Shown piece after piece: positions 18,201-25,616 of a stretch of 64,000 nucleotides of DNA. Below the pieces are notes generated by a model. It was not told where the DNA came from. It was given only the letters and a program-made list of their open reading frames with translations, and made no database searches. Source of the stretch: Verrucomicrobiota bacterium (GTDB lineage Bacteria > Verrucomicrobiota > Verrucomicrobiia > Limisphaerales > JACRJZ01); NCBI GenBank assembly GCA_016219875.1, contig JACRJZ010000137.1:1-64000 (forward strand), written 5' to 3'. Both the position numbers and the translations under genes were made by a program. How positions within the stretch are numbered: the stretch's first letter is position 1; every line of letters starts with the position of its first letter.

Positions 18201-18882
18201 GCTGACGACGCCCTATTGGACGGGCATCACCAACGGCACACGCACTTACTCGGCTTACTGCCAGAACATCGAGGAGTTGATTCCCTGGCGCACGCTCACC
18301 GGCCGGCAGCATCTGTATCTGGACCACGAGGCTTATGTCGCGTTCGGCGAGAACCTGCCGACCTTCAAGCCGCGCGGCGAACTGCGCCAGACGCGCGACC
18401 TGGAGAAGTCCAACCAAGGCCCTGGCAGCATCGTGCTGAATTACCTCACGCCGCACGGCAAGTGGCACATTCACTCGACCTACGGCGACACGCTGCGCAT
18501 GAAGACACTGTCGCGCGGCTGCTATCCGGTCTGGATGAACGACAAGGACGCCGACCTCATCGGCCTCGAGGACAACGATTGGATCGAGGTCTATAACGAC
18601 CACGGTGTGGTATGCACGCGGGCCATTGTTAGCGCGCGTATTCCGCCCGGCATCTGCCTGCTCTACCACGCGCCGGAGCGCACGCTGGGTGTGCCGAAAT
18701 CACCGGAGCGCGGCAACAAGCGAGCCGGCGGCCACAACTCACTCACGCGCGTCCGCCTCAAGCCGCTCTTCATGATTGGCGGCTACGCGCAGTTCACCTA
18801 CGCCTTCAACTACTGGGGACCGCAGGGCGTGAACCGCGACACGTTCGTGGTCATCAAGAAACTCGGGAAGGTCGTTTATTAA
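15250..18882 (+). CDS. narG: Respiratory nitrate reductase, alpha (catalytic) subunit
   Basis: NarG reduces nitrate to nitrite at a Mo-bisMGD centre. The 1210-residue length is close to E. coli NarG (1247). The FS0 [4Fe-4S] ligands H33, C37, C41 and C76 keep the E. coli spacing (HGVNCTGSCSWEIYVKNGVV, EPRGCQRGISYSW). The Mo aspartate lies in SFYDWYCDLPPASPEIWGEQ (200-219). The start MSWIQDIF has no cleavable Tat signal, as expected for the cytoplasm-facing NarGHI enzyme. The C-terminus (PGICLLYHAPERTLGVP, GGYAQFTYAFNYWGPQGVNR) is intact. It lies 1 bp after the diheme cytochrome gene and 10 bp before narH. Confidence 0.97.
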   Translation: MSWIQDIFAPEDRTWESFYRNRWAYDNKVRSTHGVNCTGSCSWEIYVKNGVVVWELQALDYPIIDKTIPPYEPRGCQRGISYSWYIYSPLRVKYPHIRGALLDLWRKAKKAHPDDPVAAWCSIVSDPESRKKYHQARGKGGFRRASWAEANEIMAAANLHTIQRHGPDRIVGFSPIPAMSMLSYAAGARFCQLMGGVSLSFYDWYCDLPPASPEIWGEQTDVAESADWYHSKFIATVGSNVLMTRTPDAHFLVEARHGGAKVVVFSPDFSQTSKVADEWIPLHQGTDGAFWMSVGHVILKENYADRQVPAFQDYLRQYTDAAFLVTLDKQPNGSFRAGKLLRASHLAATKDQENADWKFFVVDETSGDLKMPKGTVGHRWQKQKGEWNLKLEDCVTGQPIKPFLELKGRSDATMPVEIADFSDGTNQRVLSRHVPVRKIETVNGPVFVTTTMELYFAQYGVNRGFEGEWPKGYEDDSQPFTPAWQERFTGVAGSVAVNFAREWARTAEHTGGKCCAIIGAGVNHWYHNNLIYRAVINALMFCGCIGKQGGGLNHYVGQEKLSPQASWAPIAFGGDWAGPPRQQNAPSFHYMHSDQWRYDKAFSEICPVSDAKHPMAHGHTADKQALAVRLGWLPCYPQFTKSNFEVIKEAQAAGAKTDDEIVAHTVKELKSRKLKFAMEDPDNPECFPRVFYIWRGNALMSSAKGHEYFLKHYLGTHNNAISEEVAKPDIKDVTWHDKVELGKMDLIVDLNFRMDTSALYSDIVLPAATYYEKNDLNSTDMHSFIHPLQAAVPPCWESKSDWQIFRSIAEETSKLAPKYFSGPVKDILVSPLMHDTPAEIAQPTVKDWAKGECELILGKTAPNIKVVTRDYANLLNRFVSVGPNFRNNGLAVHGTHYDVDDAYDAYLKTHTTEKWGGKEYPSLRDDKDACDVILHFAAETNGEMAYRAFQAESVKTGIDHTHLAADTRAVRYTFEDLCSRPCRTLTTPYWTGITNGTRTYSAYCQNIEELIPWRTLTGRQHLYLDHEAYVAFGENLPTFKPRGELRQTRDLEKSNQGPGSIVLNYLTPHGKWHIHSTYGDTLRMKTLSRGCYPVWMNDKDADLIGLEDNDWIEVYNDHGVVCTRAIVSARIPPGICLLYHAPERTLGVPKSPERGNKRAGGHNSLTRVRLKPLFMIGGYAQFTYAFNYWGPQGVNRDTFVVIKKLGKVVY

Positions 18883-18892
18883 GCCCCATTCT

Positions 18893-20389
18893 ATGGATGT
18901 TCGAGCGCACGTTTCCGTCATCTTCCACCTCGACAAGTGCATCGGGTGCCACACATGCAGCGTTGCCTGCAAGAATGTGTGGACCGACCGCCCCGGCGCC
19001 GAATACATGTGGTGGAACAACGTCGAGACCAAGCCGGGCACTGGCTTCCCGACGCATTGGGAGAACCAGAACAAGTTCAACGGCGGCTGGAAGTGGAACG
19101 GCAACGGCAAGCTGGAGATGCGGTGCCAGAACAAGGCTGACGCGTTCCTGAAGCTTTTCTACAACCCGAACCAGCCAAACCTCGACGATTACTACGAGCC
19201 GTTCACCTACAAATACGAAGACCTCTTCACCGCCAAGGCGGGCGATGACCAACCCACGGCGATTCCCGTTTCGCTCATCACCGGCGAGCCGATGGAAATC
19301 AAGTCCGGCCCGAACTGGGATGACGATTTGTCCGGTTCACCGATCTATGCCGAGAACGACCTGAACCTCGACAAGTTGACCGAGGAAGAGCGCGCGCAGT
19401 TGTTCGAGGTGGAGCGCCTCACGATGTTTTACCTGCCGCGCATCTGCAATCATTGCGCCAATCCCACCTGCGTGGCGGCCTGTCCGTCCGGCGCCATCTA
19501 CAAGCGCGGCGAGGACGGCATCGTGCTCATCAACCAGGAGAAATGCCGCGGCTGGCGCGCGTGCGTGGCGGCGTGTCCCTACAAGAAGATCTATTACAAC
19601 TGGAAGACCGGGAAGTCGGAGAAGTGCATCCTGTGCTTCCCGCGCCTCGAAACCGGCCAGCCGCCGGCGTGCTTCCATTCCTGCGTCGGGCGCATCCGCT
19701 ATCTCGGCGTCATTCTTTACGACGCCGACCGCGTGCCCGACGCGATGAAAGTCCACGACCGCGCACTGGTGGAATCGCAGCGTACGACCATTCTCGACCC
19801 GCACGACCCGGCAGTGGTTGCTGCCGCGCGCAAGAACGGCATCAGCGAGGAATTCATCGAGTCCGCGCAGAAGTCGCCGGTGTTCCAATACGTGATGAAG
19901 TGGAAGCTCGCGCTGCCGCTTCACATCGAATACCGCACGATGCCGATGTTGTTCTACGTCCCGCCGCTGCTGCCCGTCATGGGCAAATCCGCCAACGGAA
20001 CCTACGAACACAGCGCGGACGGATTCTTCACCAGCCTGGCCGAGTCGCGCCTGCCCATCAAATACCTGGCCAGCCTGTTCAGCGCCGGCAACGAGCAAGT
20101 CGTCGAGGCGGTGATGAAAAAGCTGATGGCCGTGCGTTACTACAAGCGCTGGCAGAGCGTTCGCGACATGGCCGAGAACGATGTGCAGAAAATCCTCCGC
20201 GAGGCTCAGACCACGCCGGAGGAGGTGGAGGAAATCTACGCGATGACCGCCATCCCGACGCAGTTCCAGCGCTACGTCCTGCCGCCGTTGCAGCGTGAAG
20301 AGGCCATCCAGAGCACGTGCAGCCCGGAGGCGTGCAAAGGCTGCTCGGGCTTCAGTTTGAATCCAACCGTGCTGGGGGAACGCGCGTGA
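18893..20389 (+). CDS. narH: Respiratory nitrate reductase, beta (iron-sulfur) subunit
   Basis: NarH carries four Fe-S clusters between NarI and NarG. Cysteine groups are CIGCHTCSVACKN near residue 16, CNHCANPTCVAACPSGAIY near 185, CRGWRACVAACPYKKIYYNW near 218 and CILCFPRLETGQPPACFHSC near 245. The tryptophan in CRGW replaces one cysteine, which marks the [3Fe-4S] cluster typical of NarH. The 498-residue length is normal. The C-terminal CSPEACKGCSGFSL tail adds cysteines of unknown role. The stop overlaps the likely GTG start of narJ. Confidence 0.97.
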   Translation: MDVRAHVSVIFHLDKCIGCHTCSVACKNVWTDRPGAEYMWWNNVETKPGTGFPTHWENQNKFNGGWKWNGNGKLEMRCQNKADAFLKLFYNPNQPNLDDYYEPFTYKYEDLFTAKAGDDQPTAIPVSLITGEPMEIKSGPNWDDDLSGSPIYAENDLNLDKLTEEERAQLFEVERLTMFYLPRICNHCANPTCVAACPSGAIYKRGEDGIVLINQEKCRGWRACVAACPYKKIYYNWKTGKSEKCILCFPRLETGQPPACFHSCVGRIRYLGVILYDADRVPDAMKVHDRALVESQRTTILDPHDPAVVAAARKNGISEEFIESAQKSPVFQYVMKWKLALPLHIEYRTMPMLFYVPPLLPVMGKSANGTYEHSADGFFTSLAESRLPIKYLASLFSAGNEQVVEAVMKKLMAVRYYKRWQSVRDMAENDVQKILREAQTTPEEVEEIYAMTAIPTQFQRYVLPPLQREEAIQSTCSPEACKGCSGFSLNPTVLGERA

Positions 20390-21144
20390 GCAACCGAATG
20401 ACAACACCAGGCAGCCACGAGTTGCAGACTCAACTCATCGCGCTCGCCCACCTTCTGGAATATCCGGGCGGGGATTTCGAGGCGCGGGTTTCCGCTGCCC
20501 CGAGTTCGGCGTCGTTCGCTTGCTTCTCGACCGCAATGTTGGCGCTGTCGCCCAACGAGCGCGAAGAACTTTACACCGCCACCTTCGACGTAACGCCGGC
20601 TTGCGTCGCCTACGTCAGCATCCATCTGTTCGGCGAGGAGAACTTCAAACGCGGTGAGTTCATGGCCAGACTCCACGAGCGCTATTCTCAGGCAGGATTC
20701 ACCACGGGCGGGGAACTGCCGGATCATCTCTCGGTCCTGTTGCGTTTCGCGGCGGAGACTGGCGAGGCAGAGTGCCGTGAACTGGCCGAGTTCTGCCTGC
20801 TCGGCCCGCTGGGCAAGATGATCGCCGCACTGACGGAGGGGAATCCTTACCGCGCGCTGCTCGAAGCCGTGCGCGAAGTCCTGCACGCCGCCTATCCCGG
20901 GGTGAAGCCAGCGCCCAGTCCGCTGGAACAGATGCAACACCACGGCGCTGGTTGCGCGACGATTTCCGCTGGTTGTGGATGTGGGGCAGCGCTGGACCAA
21001 GGAGCGCGGGCTTTAGCCCGCTTCGACGTCAGCACTGATGAAAGCGTGGAGAGCGACCCCGAGCCAATGGCTGTTCGGGAGTCGAAGCGGACTGAAGTCC
21101 GCGCTCCAGCCCAGACTGCCCGCGTAGCCCTTTCGACCCTCTGA
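20386..21144 (+). CDS. narJ: Nitrate reductase assembly chaperone NarJ, with repeat-encoded tail
   Basis: NarJ is a TorD-family chaperone that holds NarG during cofactor insertion. The helical core is recognisable: LIALAHLLEYPGGDFEARV, NEREELYTATFDVTPACVAY, HLFGEENFKRGEFMARL, ELPDHLSVLLRFAA. The start is either GTG 20386, overlapping the narH stop (GTGA), or ATG 20398. From about residue 206 the sequence (ALDQGARALARFDVSTDESV ... ESKRTEVRAPAQT) is encoded by a palindromic repeat (21001-21107) and does not look like NarJ, so the tail is probably acquired and disordered. A Cys cluster (CATISAGCGCG) precedes it. Confidence 0.87.
   Translation: MSNRMTTPGSHELQTQLIALAHLLEYPGGDFEARVSAAPSSASFACFSTAMLALSPNEREELYTATFDVTPACVAYVSIHLFGEENFKRGEFMARLHERYSQAGFTTGGELPDHLSVLLRFAAETGEAECRELAEFCLLGPLGKMIAALTEGNPYRALLEAVREVLHAAYPGVKPAPSPLEQMQHHGAGCATISAGCGCGAALDQGARALARFDVSTDESVESDPEPMAVRESKRTEVRAPAQTARVALSTL
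21001..21107. repeat. Palindromic repeat within the 3' end of narJ
   Basis: A 27-bp arm at 21001-21027 (GGAGCGCGGGCTTTAGCCCG core) is matched by its complement at 21081-21107, with 24 of 27 positions pairing. The stem-loop lies fully inside the narJ reading frame and encodes its last 45 or so residues up to near the stop. Confidence 0.85.
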
Positions 21145-21149
21145 CACCT

Positions 21150-22466
21150 ATGGTTGACGCCTTCCTCTTTGTCGGTCTGCCCTACATCGCCATCGTCACA
21201 GCCGTGATCGGATGCGTCTGGCGCGCACGCACCAACCGGTTCTCGATGTCGTCGCGCTCCTCGCAATTCCTGGAAGACCGCAAACTGCTCTGGGGTTCAG
21301 CGCCGTGGCACATCGGCATCATCGTGGTGTTGTTGGGCCACATTCTGGCCGGAGTGCTGCCGCAAGTCTGGTCCAGCATCCTCACCGTGCCGGGCGCGCT
21401 CATCGCCATTGAAACCGTCGGCGTCGCCTGCGCGCTGTTGGCCATCGTTGGACTCAGCGCGCTCATTTACCGTCGCGTCACCTCCGCGCGGGTTCAGGCG
21501 GTCACGACCACAACGGACTTGGTGGTTGTCGCGCTGTTGCTCGTGCAGATCGTGCTCGGGCTTCTGAGTGCTGTTCACTTCCGCTACGGCTCGGCGTGGA
21601 GCACGGGAACGGTGGTGCCGTATTTCTGGGGCCTCGTCACGTTCCGCCCGGACATGACTTACGTGGCGGATTTCCCGATGCTCTTCAAGCTCCACCTCGT
21701 TGGCGCGTGGTTCATCATCCTGCTCCTGCCGTTCACCCGCCTGATGCACTTGCTCGCGGTGCCCCTGCAATACCTCTGGCGCGCGCCCCAACTCGTTATC
21801 TGGAACACCACCCGCCGCCGCCAGCACGCGGTCGCGGCTACCATTCAGGCCGACAGCCGACGCGCCTTCCTCAAAGGCGCGGCGGGTGTGGCCGGCGCGA
21901 CTGGGCTGATGGCGTTGGGAGTTTCCGAGAAAGCGCTGAATTTCTTCAAAGGTCCGCACCCGGACCCGGAAGCGGATTCAGCGCTCCTGCAAAAGAAGCT
22001 GCAACGTTTGCAACTCACCGCCGAAGAGCGTTCCTACGAACTCGAACGCCAGCGCAACGACATGATTCTCGTCGCCCGTTACGCCGAGCTGGCCGAGAAC
22101 AAAGGCCGCTACTTCATCGACTACGCGATGGCGCCGGGCCTGGCGTTCAAGGGCAAGGACGGACTGCCCCTGGTCATCTCCGCCAAATGCACGCACCTGG
22201 GCTGCACCGTGGGCAGTGAACTCGACGCCCAAGGCCGAGTCATGTGCCCGTGCCACATTTCCTATTTTGATGTTCAGACCGGCAAGCCCAACGACGGCGC
22301 CCCCGCCAAGCTTCCGTTGCCCCAGGTCGGCTGGGCGCTCGTGGACAGCACTGGGAAGGTCGTCCTAAGCCGCAAGCCCGGCGAATCCATGCAAGGCAAA
22401 GTGGACGCGGCGCTCCTCCCGCAATGCAGCCTTTACATCACCAAGCCCGGAAGGGGCATCGCGTAG
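21150..22466 (+). CDS. narI: NarI (cytochrome b gamma subunit) fused to a Rieske iron-sulfur protein
   Basis: Residues 1-225 are NarI, the quinol-oxidising dihaem membrane anchor. Five helices are predicted and the haem ligands H54/H64 and H182/H200 keep the E. coli spacings (10 and 18). Residues 236-262 (SRRAFLKGAAGVAGATGLM) look like a Tat-type signal anchor and form a sixth helix. A coiled stretch follows, then a Rieske [2Fe-2S] domain with C347THLGC352 and C366PCH369. NarI normally ends in the cytoplasm, so the added helix would put the Rieske domain in the periplasm, where bc-type Rieske proteins work. The cytochrome b gene follows after 30 bp. The intact frame over the junction supports a true fusion. 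Confidence 0.93.
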   Translation: MVDAFLFVGLPYIAIVTAVIGCVWRARTNRFSMSSRSSQFLEDRKLLWGSAPWHIGIIVVLLGHILAGVLPQVWSSILTVPGALIAIETVGVACALLAIVGLSALIYRRVTSARVQAVTTTTDLVVVALLLVQIVLGLLSAVHFRYGSAWSTGTVVPYFWGLVTFRPDMTYVADFPMLFKLHLVGAWFIILLLPFTRLMHLLAVPLQYLWRAPQLVIWNTTRRRQHAVAATIQADSRRAFLKGAAGVAGATGLMALGVSEKALNFFKGPHPDPEADSALLQKKLQRLQLTAEERSYELERQRNDMILVARYAELAENKGRYFIDYAMAPGLAFKGKDGLPLVISAKCTHLGCTVGSELDAQGRVMCPCHISYFDVQTGKPNDGAPAKLPLPQVGWALVDSTGKVVLSRKPGESMQGKVDAALLPQCSLYITKPGRGIA

Positions 22467-22496
22467 CGTGAGAATCAACCGCCCCAGCCCATCGTC

Positions 22497-23597
22497 ATGA
22501 AGCTCCCAGAAACCATCGAACGCACCGAGGCCTATCTTGCGGAACGGTTCCCGGTCGAGAAGATGAACTACGCCTCGATGATCCTGAAAAAGGAGGTGCC
22601 CGTTCATCGTCTCTCGTGGGGCTACTACATGGGTGGCCTGGCGCTGTTCTTCTTCCTCGTCCAGATCGCCACCGGCGTGATGCTGCTCTTCTACTATCAG
22701 CCCACGGTCAGCGACGCACATGCCTCGGTGGAATACATCACCGAGCACGTTCCGGCCGGCGCGCTGGTGCGCAACATTCATGCGTGGGCTTCGTCTCTCA
22801 TGATCGCCAGCGTGATGGTTCACCTGCTCTCGGCCTTTGCCATGAAGGCTTTTGGCAAGCCCCGCGAAATCACCTGGATCACCGGCGTGGCGCTGCTGGG
22901 CATCACCTTTGCGTTCGGCTTCACCGGCTATTTGCTGCCGTGGCACCAAATCGCCGTCAACGCCACGAAGATCGGCCTGCAAACTATCGAAGAAATCGGC
23001 GCCTACCTGCCCGGCCAGATGGCGACCTGGCCCAAGGCCATGAAGGAAATTATCCAAGGCGAGGCGTCAGTCGGCCAGGCGACACTCAGCCGCTTCTTCG
23101 CGCTGCACGTCATCATTCTGCCGCTCTCCATTGCGGGGATACTTGGGATTCATCTGCTGTCCGTCCAACTGCACGGCATGAGCCAGGGCGTGGATGAGAA
23201 GCCCCGCCGCATGGAGAAGTTCTTCCCCACGTACTTTCTCAAGGACCTTTCGGTCTGGGGCGTGGCCTTCATGGTGTTGTTCATCCTTGGCCTGTGCCTG
23301 CCGTTCGATTCGCTCTTCGCCTACCCGCTGTTTGAACCCTTCAACGCCAAAGGCTCGACCCCCGACGGCATCAAGCCCGAGTGGTATTTCTTCTGGGTCT
23401 ATTACCCGCTCGAACTGCTGCCCTTCTGGGTGATCATGCTCGGCCAAACGGTGCTGGGCGTGGTGATGATGGCGACGCCTTGGATTTTCAAGAACACCAA
23501 CCGCCGCACCCTGAAAGTTCTCGCCGTGGCGGCGGGCGCTTACCTCGTCGTGATGACTGTGTTCGGCGAGAAAATTTACCATCTCTTCAAAGGCTGA
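22497..23597 (+). CDS. Cytochrome b of bc1/b6f type (b6 + subunit IV in one chain)
   Basis: This integral membrane protein provides two b haems and quinone sites. The haem ligands are H95/H109 with 13 residues between and H204/H219 with 14 between; the 13/14 pattern is that of cytochrome b6 rather than bc1. The quinol-site PEWY motif is at 294-297 (DGIKPEWYFFW). The 366-residue chain carries both the b6-like part and the subunit-IV-like part. With the Rieske domain encoded just upstream and the cytochrome c just downstream, it supplies what a complete bc/b6f-like complex needs. No other bc1 genes are in the window. Confidence 0.93.
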   Translation: MKLPETIERTEAYLAERFPVEKMNYASMILKKEVPVHRLSWGYYMGGLALFFFLVQIATGVMLLFYYQPTVSDAHASVEYITEHVPAGALVRNIHAWASSLMIASVMVHLLSAFAMKAFGKPREITWITGVALLGITFAFGFTGYLLPWHQIAVNATKIGLQTIEEIGAYLPGQMATWPKAMKEIIQGEASVGQATLSRFFALHVIILPLSIAGILGIHLLSVQLHGMSQGVDEKPRRMEKFFPTYFLKDLSVWGVAFMVLFILGLCLPFDSLFAYPLFEPFNAKGSTPDGIKPEWYFFWVYYPLELLPFWVIMLGQTVLGVVMMATPWIFKNTNRRTLKVLAVAAGAYLVVMTVFGEKIYHLFKG

Positions 23598-23599
23598 TC

Positions 23600-24217
23600 A
23601 TGCGAGCCCTTTACTCTCCACGCTGCTGGAAAACGACGCTCCTGCTGGCTTTCCTGACGACTGTCGGCAGCGTCCAAGCTTACCCCGAATTTCAACAGCA
23701 TATCGTCAAGACCACTGGTCGAGCGGTGAACTGCGCTTTGTGCCACGCAAATGCTGATGGCCCGGAAGGCACTGGGCCGGGACAAATTGGCCATCTCACT
23801 GCGGCGGAGCAGGCCGAACTCGGCCGCGCCCGCGCCGCGTTCGAGCCGGGGGCCAGGCCCAACAGCCCCATTCTGAACGCCTTTGGCAACCACCTCATCA
23901 ACAGCCTCGGCAAAAAGAAATTCCTCGAACTCCGCCTTGCGCCTGCGCAACTCGCCGAAGCGTTGCCGAAAGACAGCGACCTTGATGACGACGGCATCTC
24001 CGATGCGAGGGAATTGCCCTCCGGCACCCACCCGTTCATCAAGAGCGACGGCGATCCCTGGCTGCTCTTCCAAGCCAACTTCAAACGCAACTTCACCCAA
24101 ATCGCCCTCGCGCTCGCCGCCACCGTGTCCGGCCTTTGGGGCTTGGGACATTTGCTGCGCGGCTTCGCTGTCGCGACACGTTTGAAGGACGACGAGGCTG
24201 AAGACCCCGCCCACTAA
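23600..24217 (+). CDS. Membrane-anchored monoheme cytochrome c
   Basis: The 205-residue protein has a signal peptide (SPRCWKTTLLLAFLTTVGSV), one haem motif CALCH at 45-49, a calcium-loop-like stretch DSDLDDDGISDARELPSGTH, and a C-terminal helix (ITQIALALAATVSGLWGLGHLL region). The haem domain should be periplasmic. It starts 2 bp after the cytochrome b stop, and by position could play the cytochrome c1/f role with the Rieske and cytochrome b partners. It is not homologous to c1 or f as far as I can see, so that role is inference. Confidence 0.82.
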   Translation: MRALYSPRCWKTTLLLAFLTTVGSVQAYPEFQQHIVKTTGRAVNCALCHANADGPEGTGPGQIGHLTAAEQAELGRARAAFEPGARPNSPILNAFGNHLINSLGKKKFLELRLAPAQLAEALPKDSDLDDDGISDARELPSGTHPFIKSDGDPWLLFQANFKRNFTQIALALAATVSGLWGLGHLLRGFAVATRLKDDEAEDPAH

Positions 24218-24226
24218 ACCAACTCT

Positions 24227-25594
24227 ATGCGCACCCGCATCACTGACTGGCGTCCCGAGGACGCGACCTTCTGGCAACAAACCGGCAAAAGCGTCGCCAC
24301 GCGCAACCTCTGGATTTCCATCCCCGCGCTGCTGCTGGCGTTCTCGGTCTGGATGGTCTGGAGCATCGTCGTGGTGAAGCTCAAGGCCATCGGCTTCAAG
24401 TTCACCGAACAACAGGAGTTCTGGCTTACGGCGCTGCCTGCCTTGACCGGCGCAACGATGCGCATCTTCTACTCGTTCACCGTCCCCATCTTCGGCGGGC
24501 GCAACTGGACCGTCCTCAGCACCGCGTCGCTCCTCATCCCGGCCATCGGCATTGGCATCGCCGTGCAGAACCCGCAGACACCTTACTCGGTCTTCGTCGT
24601 CCTGGCGCTGCTGTGTGGCTTCGGCGGGGCCAACTTTGCGTCCAGCATGTCGAACATCAATTACTTCTTCCCCAAGGCCCAGAAGGGCACAGCGCTTGGC
24701 CTCAACGCCGGCTTGGGCAACCTCGGCGTCAGCGTCATGCAGTTCCTCGTGCCGCTGGTCATCGGGGCGGCGGTGTTCGGCAGTCTCGGGGGCGAACCGC
24801 AACAAGCCATTGAGAAGGGCGTGACCAAAGAAATCTGGCTTCAGAACGCCGGGTTCATCTGGGTGCCGATGATCGTGGCGGTGGTCATCGCCGCCTTCTT
24901 CGGCATGAACAATCTCGATGCCGCGAAAGCCTCGTTCACCGATCAGGCCGTGGTCTTCAAGCGCAAACACAACTGGATCATGTGCTGGCTCTACCTCGGC
25001 ACTTTCGGCTCGTTCATCGGCTACTCGGCGGCGTTCCCGAAGCTCATCAAAGTCACCTTCACCGACGTGAACCCGCTGCAATTTGCCTTCCTCGGGCCGC
25101 TGGTGGGCGCGATGGCGCGTCCCATCGGCGGCTGGATGTCCGACAAACTCGGCGGCGCGCGCGTCACCTTCTGGAACTTCCTCGCCATGATCGCCGCGGT
25201 TGGCGGCGTGCTTTACTTCCTGAACGCCCACAGCTTCGCCGGCTTCTTCGCCATGTTCCTTGTGCTCTTCATCACCACCGGTGTCGGCAACGCGAGCACG
25301 TTCAAGATGATCCCGGTCATCTTCCTCAACGAGCAGATGCGCGCCGCCGAGGGCCGCGGCCAGGAAGCCCAGGAACAGGCCAAGCGCAATGCGGCCAAAG
25401 AATCCAGCGCCATCCTCGGCTTCAGTTCTGCGCTGGGCGCGTATGGCGGATTCATCATCCCCATCACCTTTGGCAACGCCATCAAGAGCGGCTCGCCGCA
25501 GACGGCGCTGATCGAATTCCTCGTCTTCTACGTCACCTGCCTCGCGCTGACCTGGTGGTTCTACTTCCGCAAAAACGCCGAGGCGCCGTGCTGA
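24227..25594 (+). CDS. narK: Nitrate/nitrite transporter, NarK2 type (MFS, NNP family)
   Basis: This 455-residue, 12-helix carrier is in the nitrate/nitrite porter family. Signatures include RNLWISIPALLLAFSVWMVW in helix 1 and GFGGANFASSMSNINYFFPK with KGTALGLNAGLGNLGVSVMQ in helices 4-5, matching the conserved NNP glycine-rich regions; arginine residues that bind nitrate lie in helices 2 and 8 (TGATMRIFYSF, GAMARPIGGWMSD). It most resembles the E. coli NarK / NarK2 group, usually a nitrate/nitrite antiporter. It lies 9 bp after the cytochrome gene and is followed by a second, different NarK. Confidence 0.94.
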   Translation: MRTRITDWRPEDATFWQQTGKSVATRNLWISIPALLLAFSVWMVWSIVVVKLKAIGFKFTEQQEFWLTALPALTGATMRIFYSFTVPIFGGRNWTVLSTASLLIPAIGIGIAVQNPQTPYSVFVVLALLCGFGGANFASSMSNINYFFPKAQKGTALGLNAGLGNLGVSVMQFLVPLVIGAAVFGSLGGEPQQAIEKGVTKEIWLQNAGFIWVPMIVAVVIAAFFGMNNLDAAKASFTDQAVVFKRKHNWIMCWLYLGTFGSFIGYSAAFPKLIKVTFTDVNPLQFAFLGPLVGAMARPIGGWMSDKLGGARVTFWNFLAMIAAVGGVLYFLNAHSFAGFFAMFLVLFITTGVGNASTFKMIPVIFLNEQMRAAEGRGQEAQEQAKRNAAKESSAILGFSSALGAYGGFIIPITFGNAIKSGSPQTALIEFLVFYVTCLALTWWFYFRKNAEAPC

Positions 25595-25616
25595 GGCCAA
25601 CCCACAGGCAACTTCC

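Noticed and set aside
15250..18882. Reading NarG as a nitrite oxidoreductase (NxrA)
   Set aside because: The subunit partners NarJ and dihaem NarI, cytoplasmic-type N-terminus without Tat signal and the close match to E. coli NarG motifs favour nitrate reductase.
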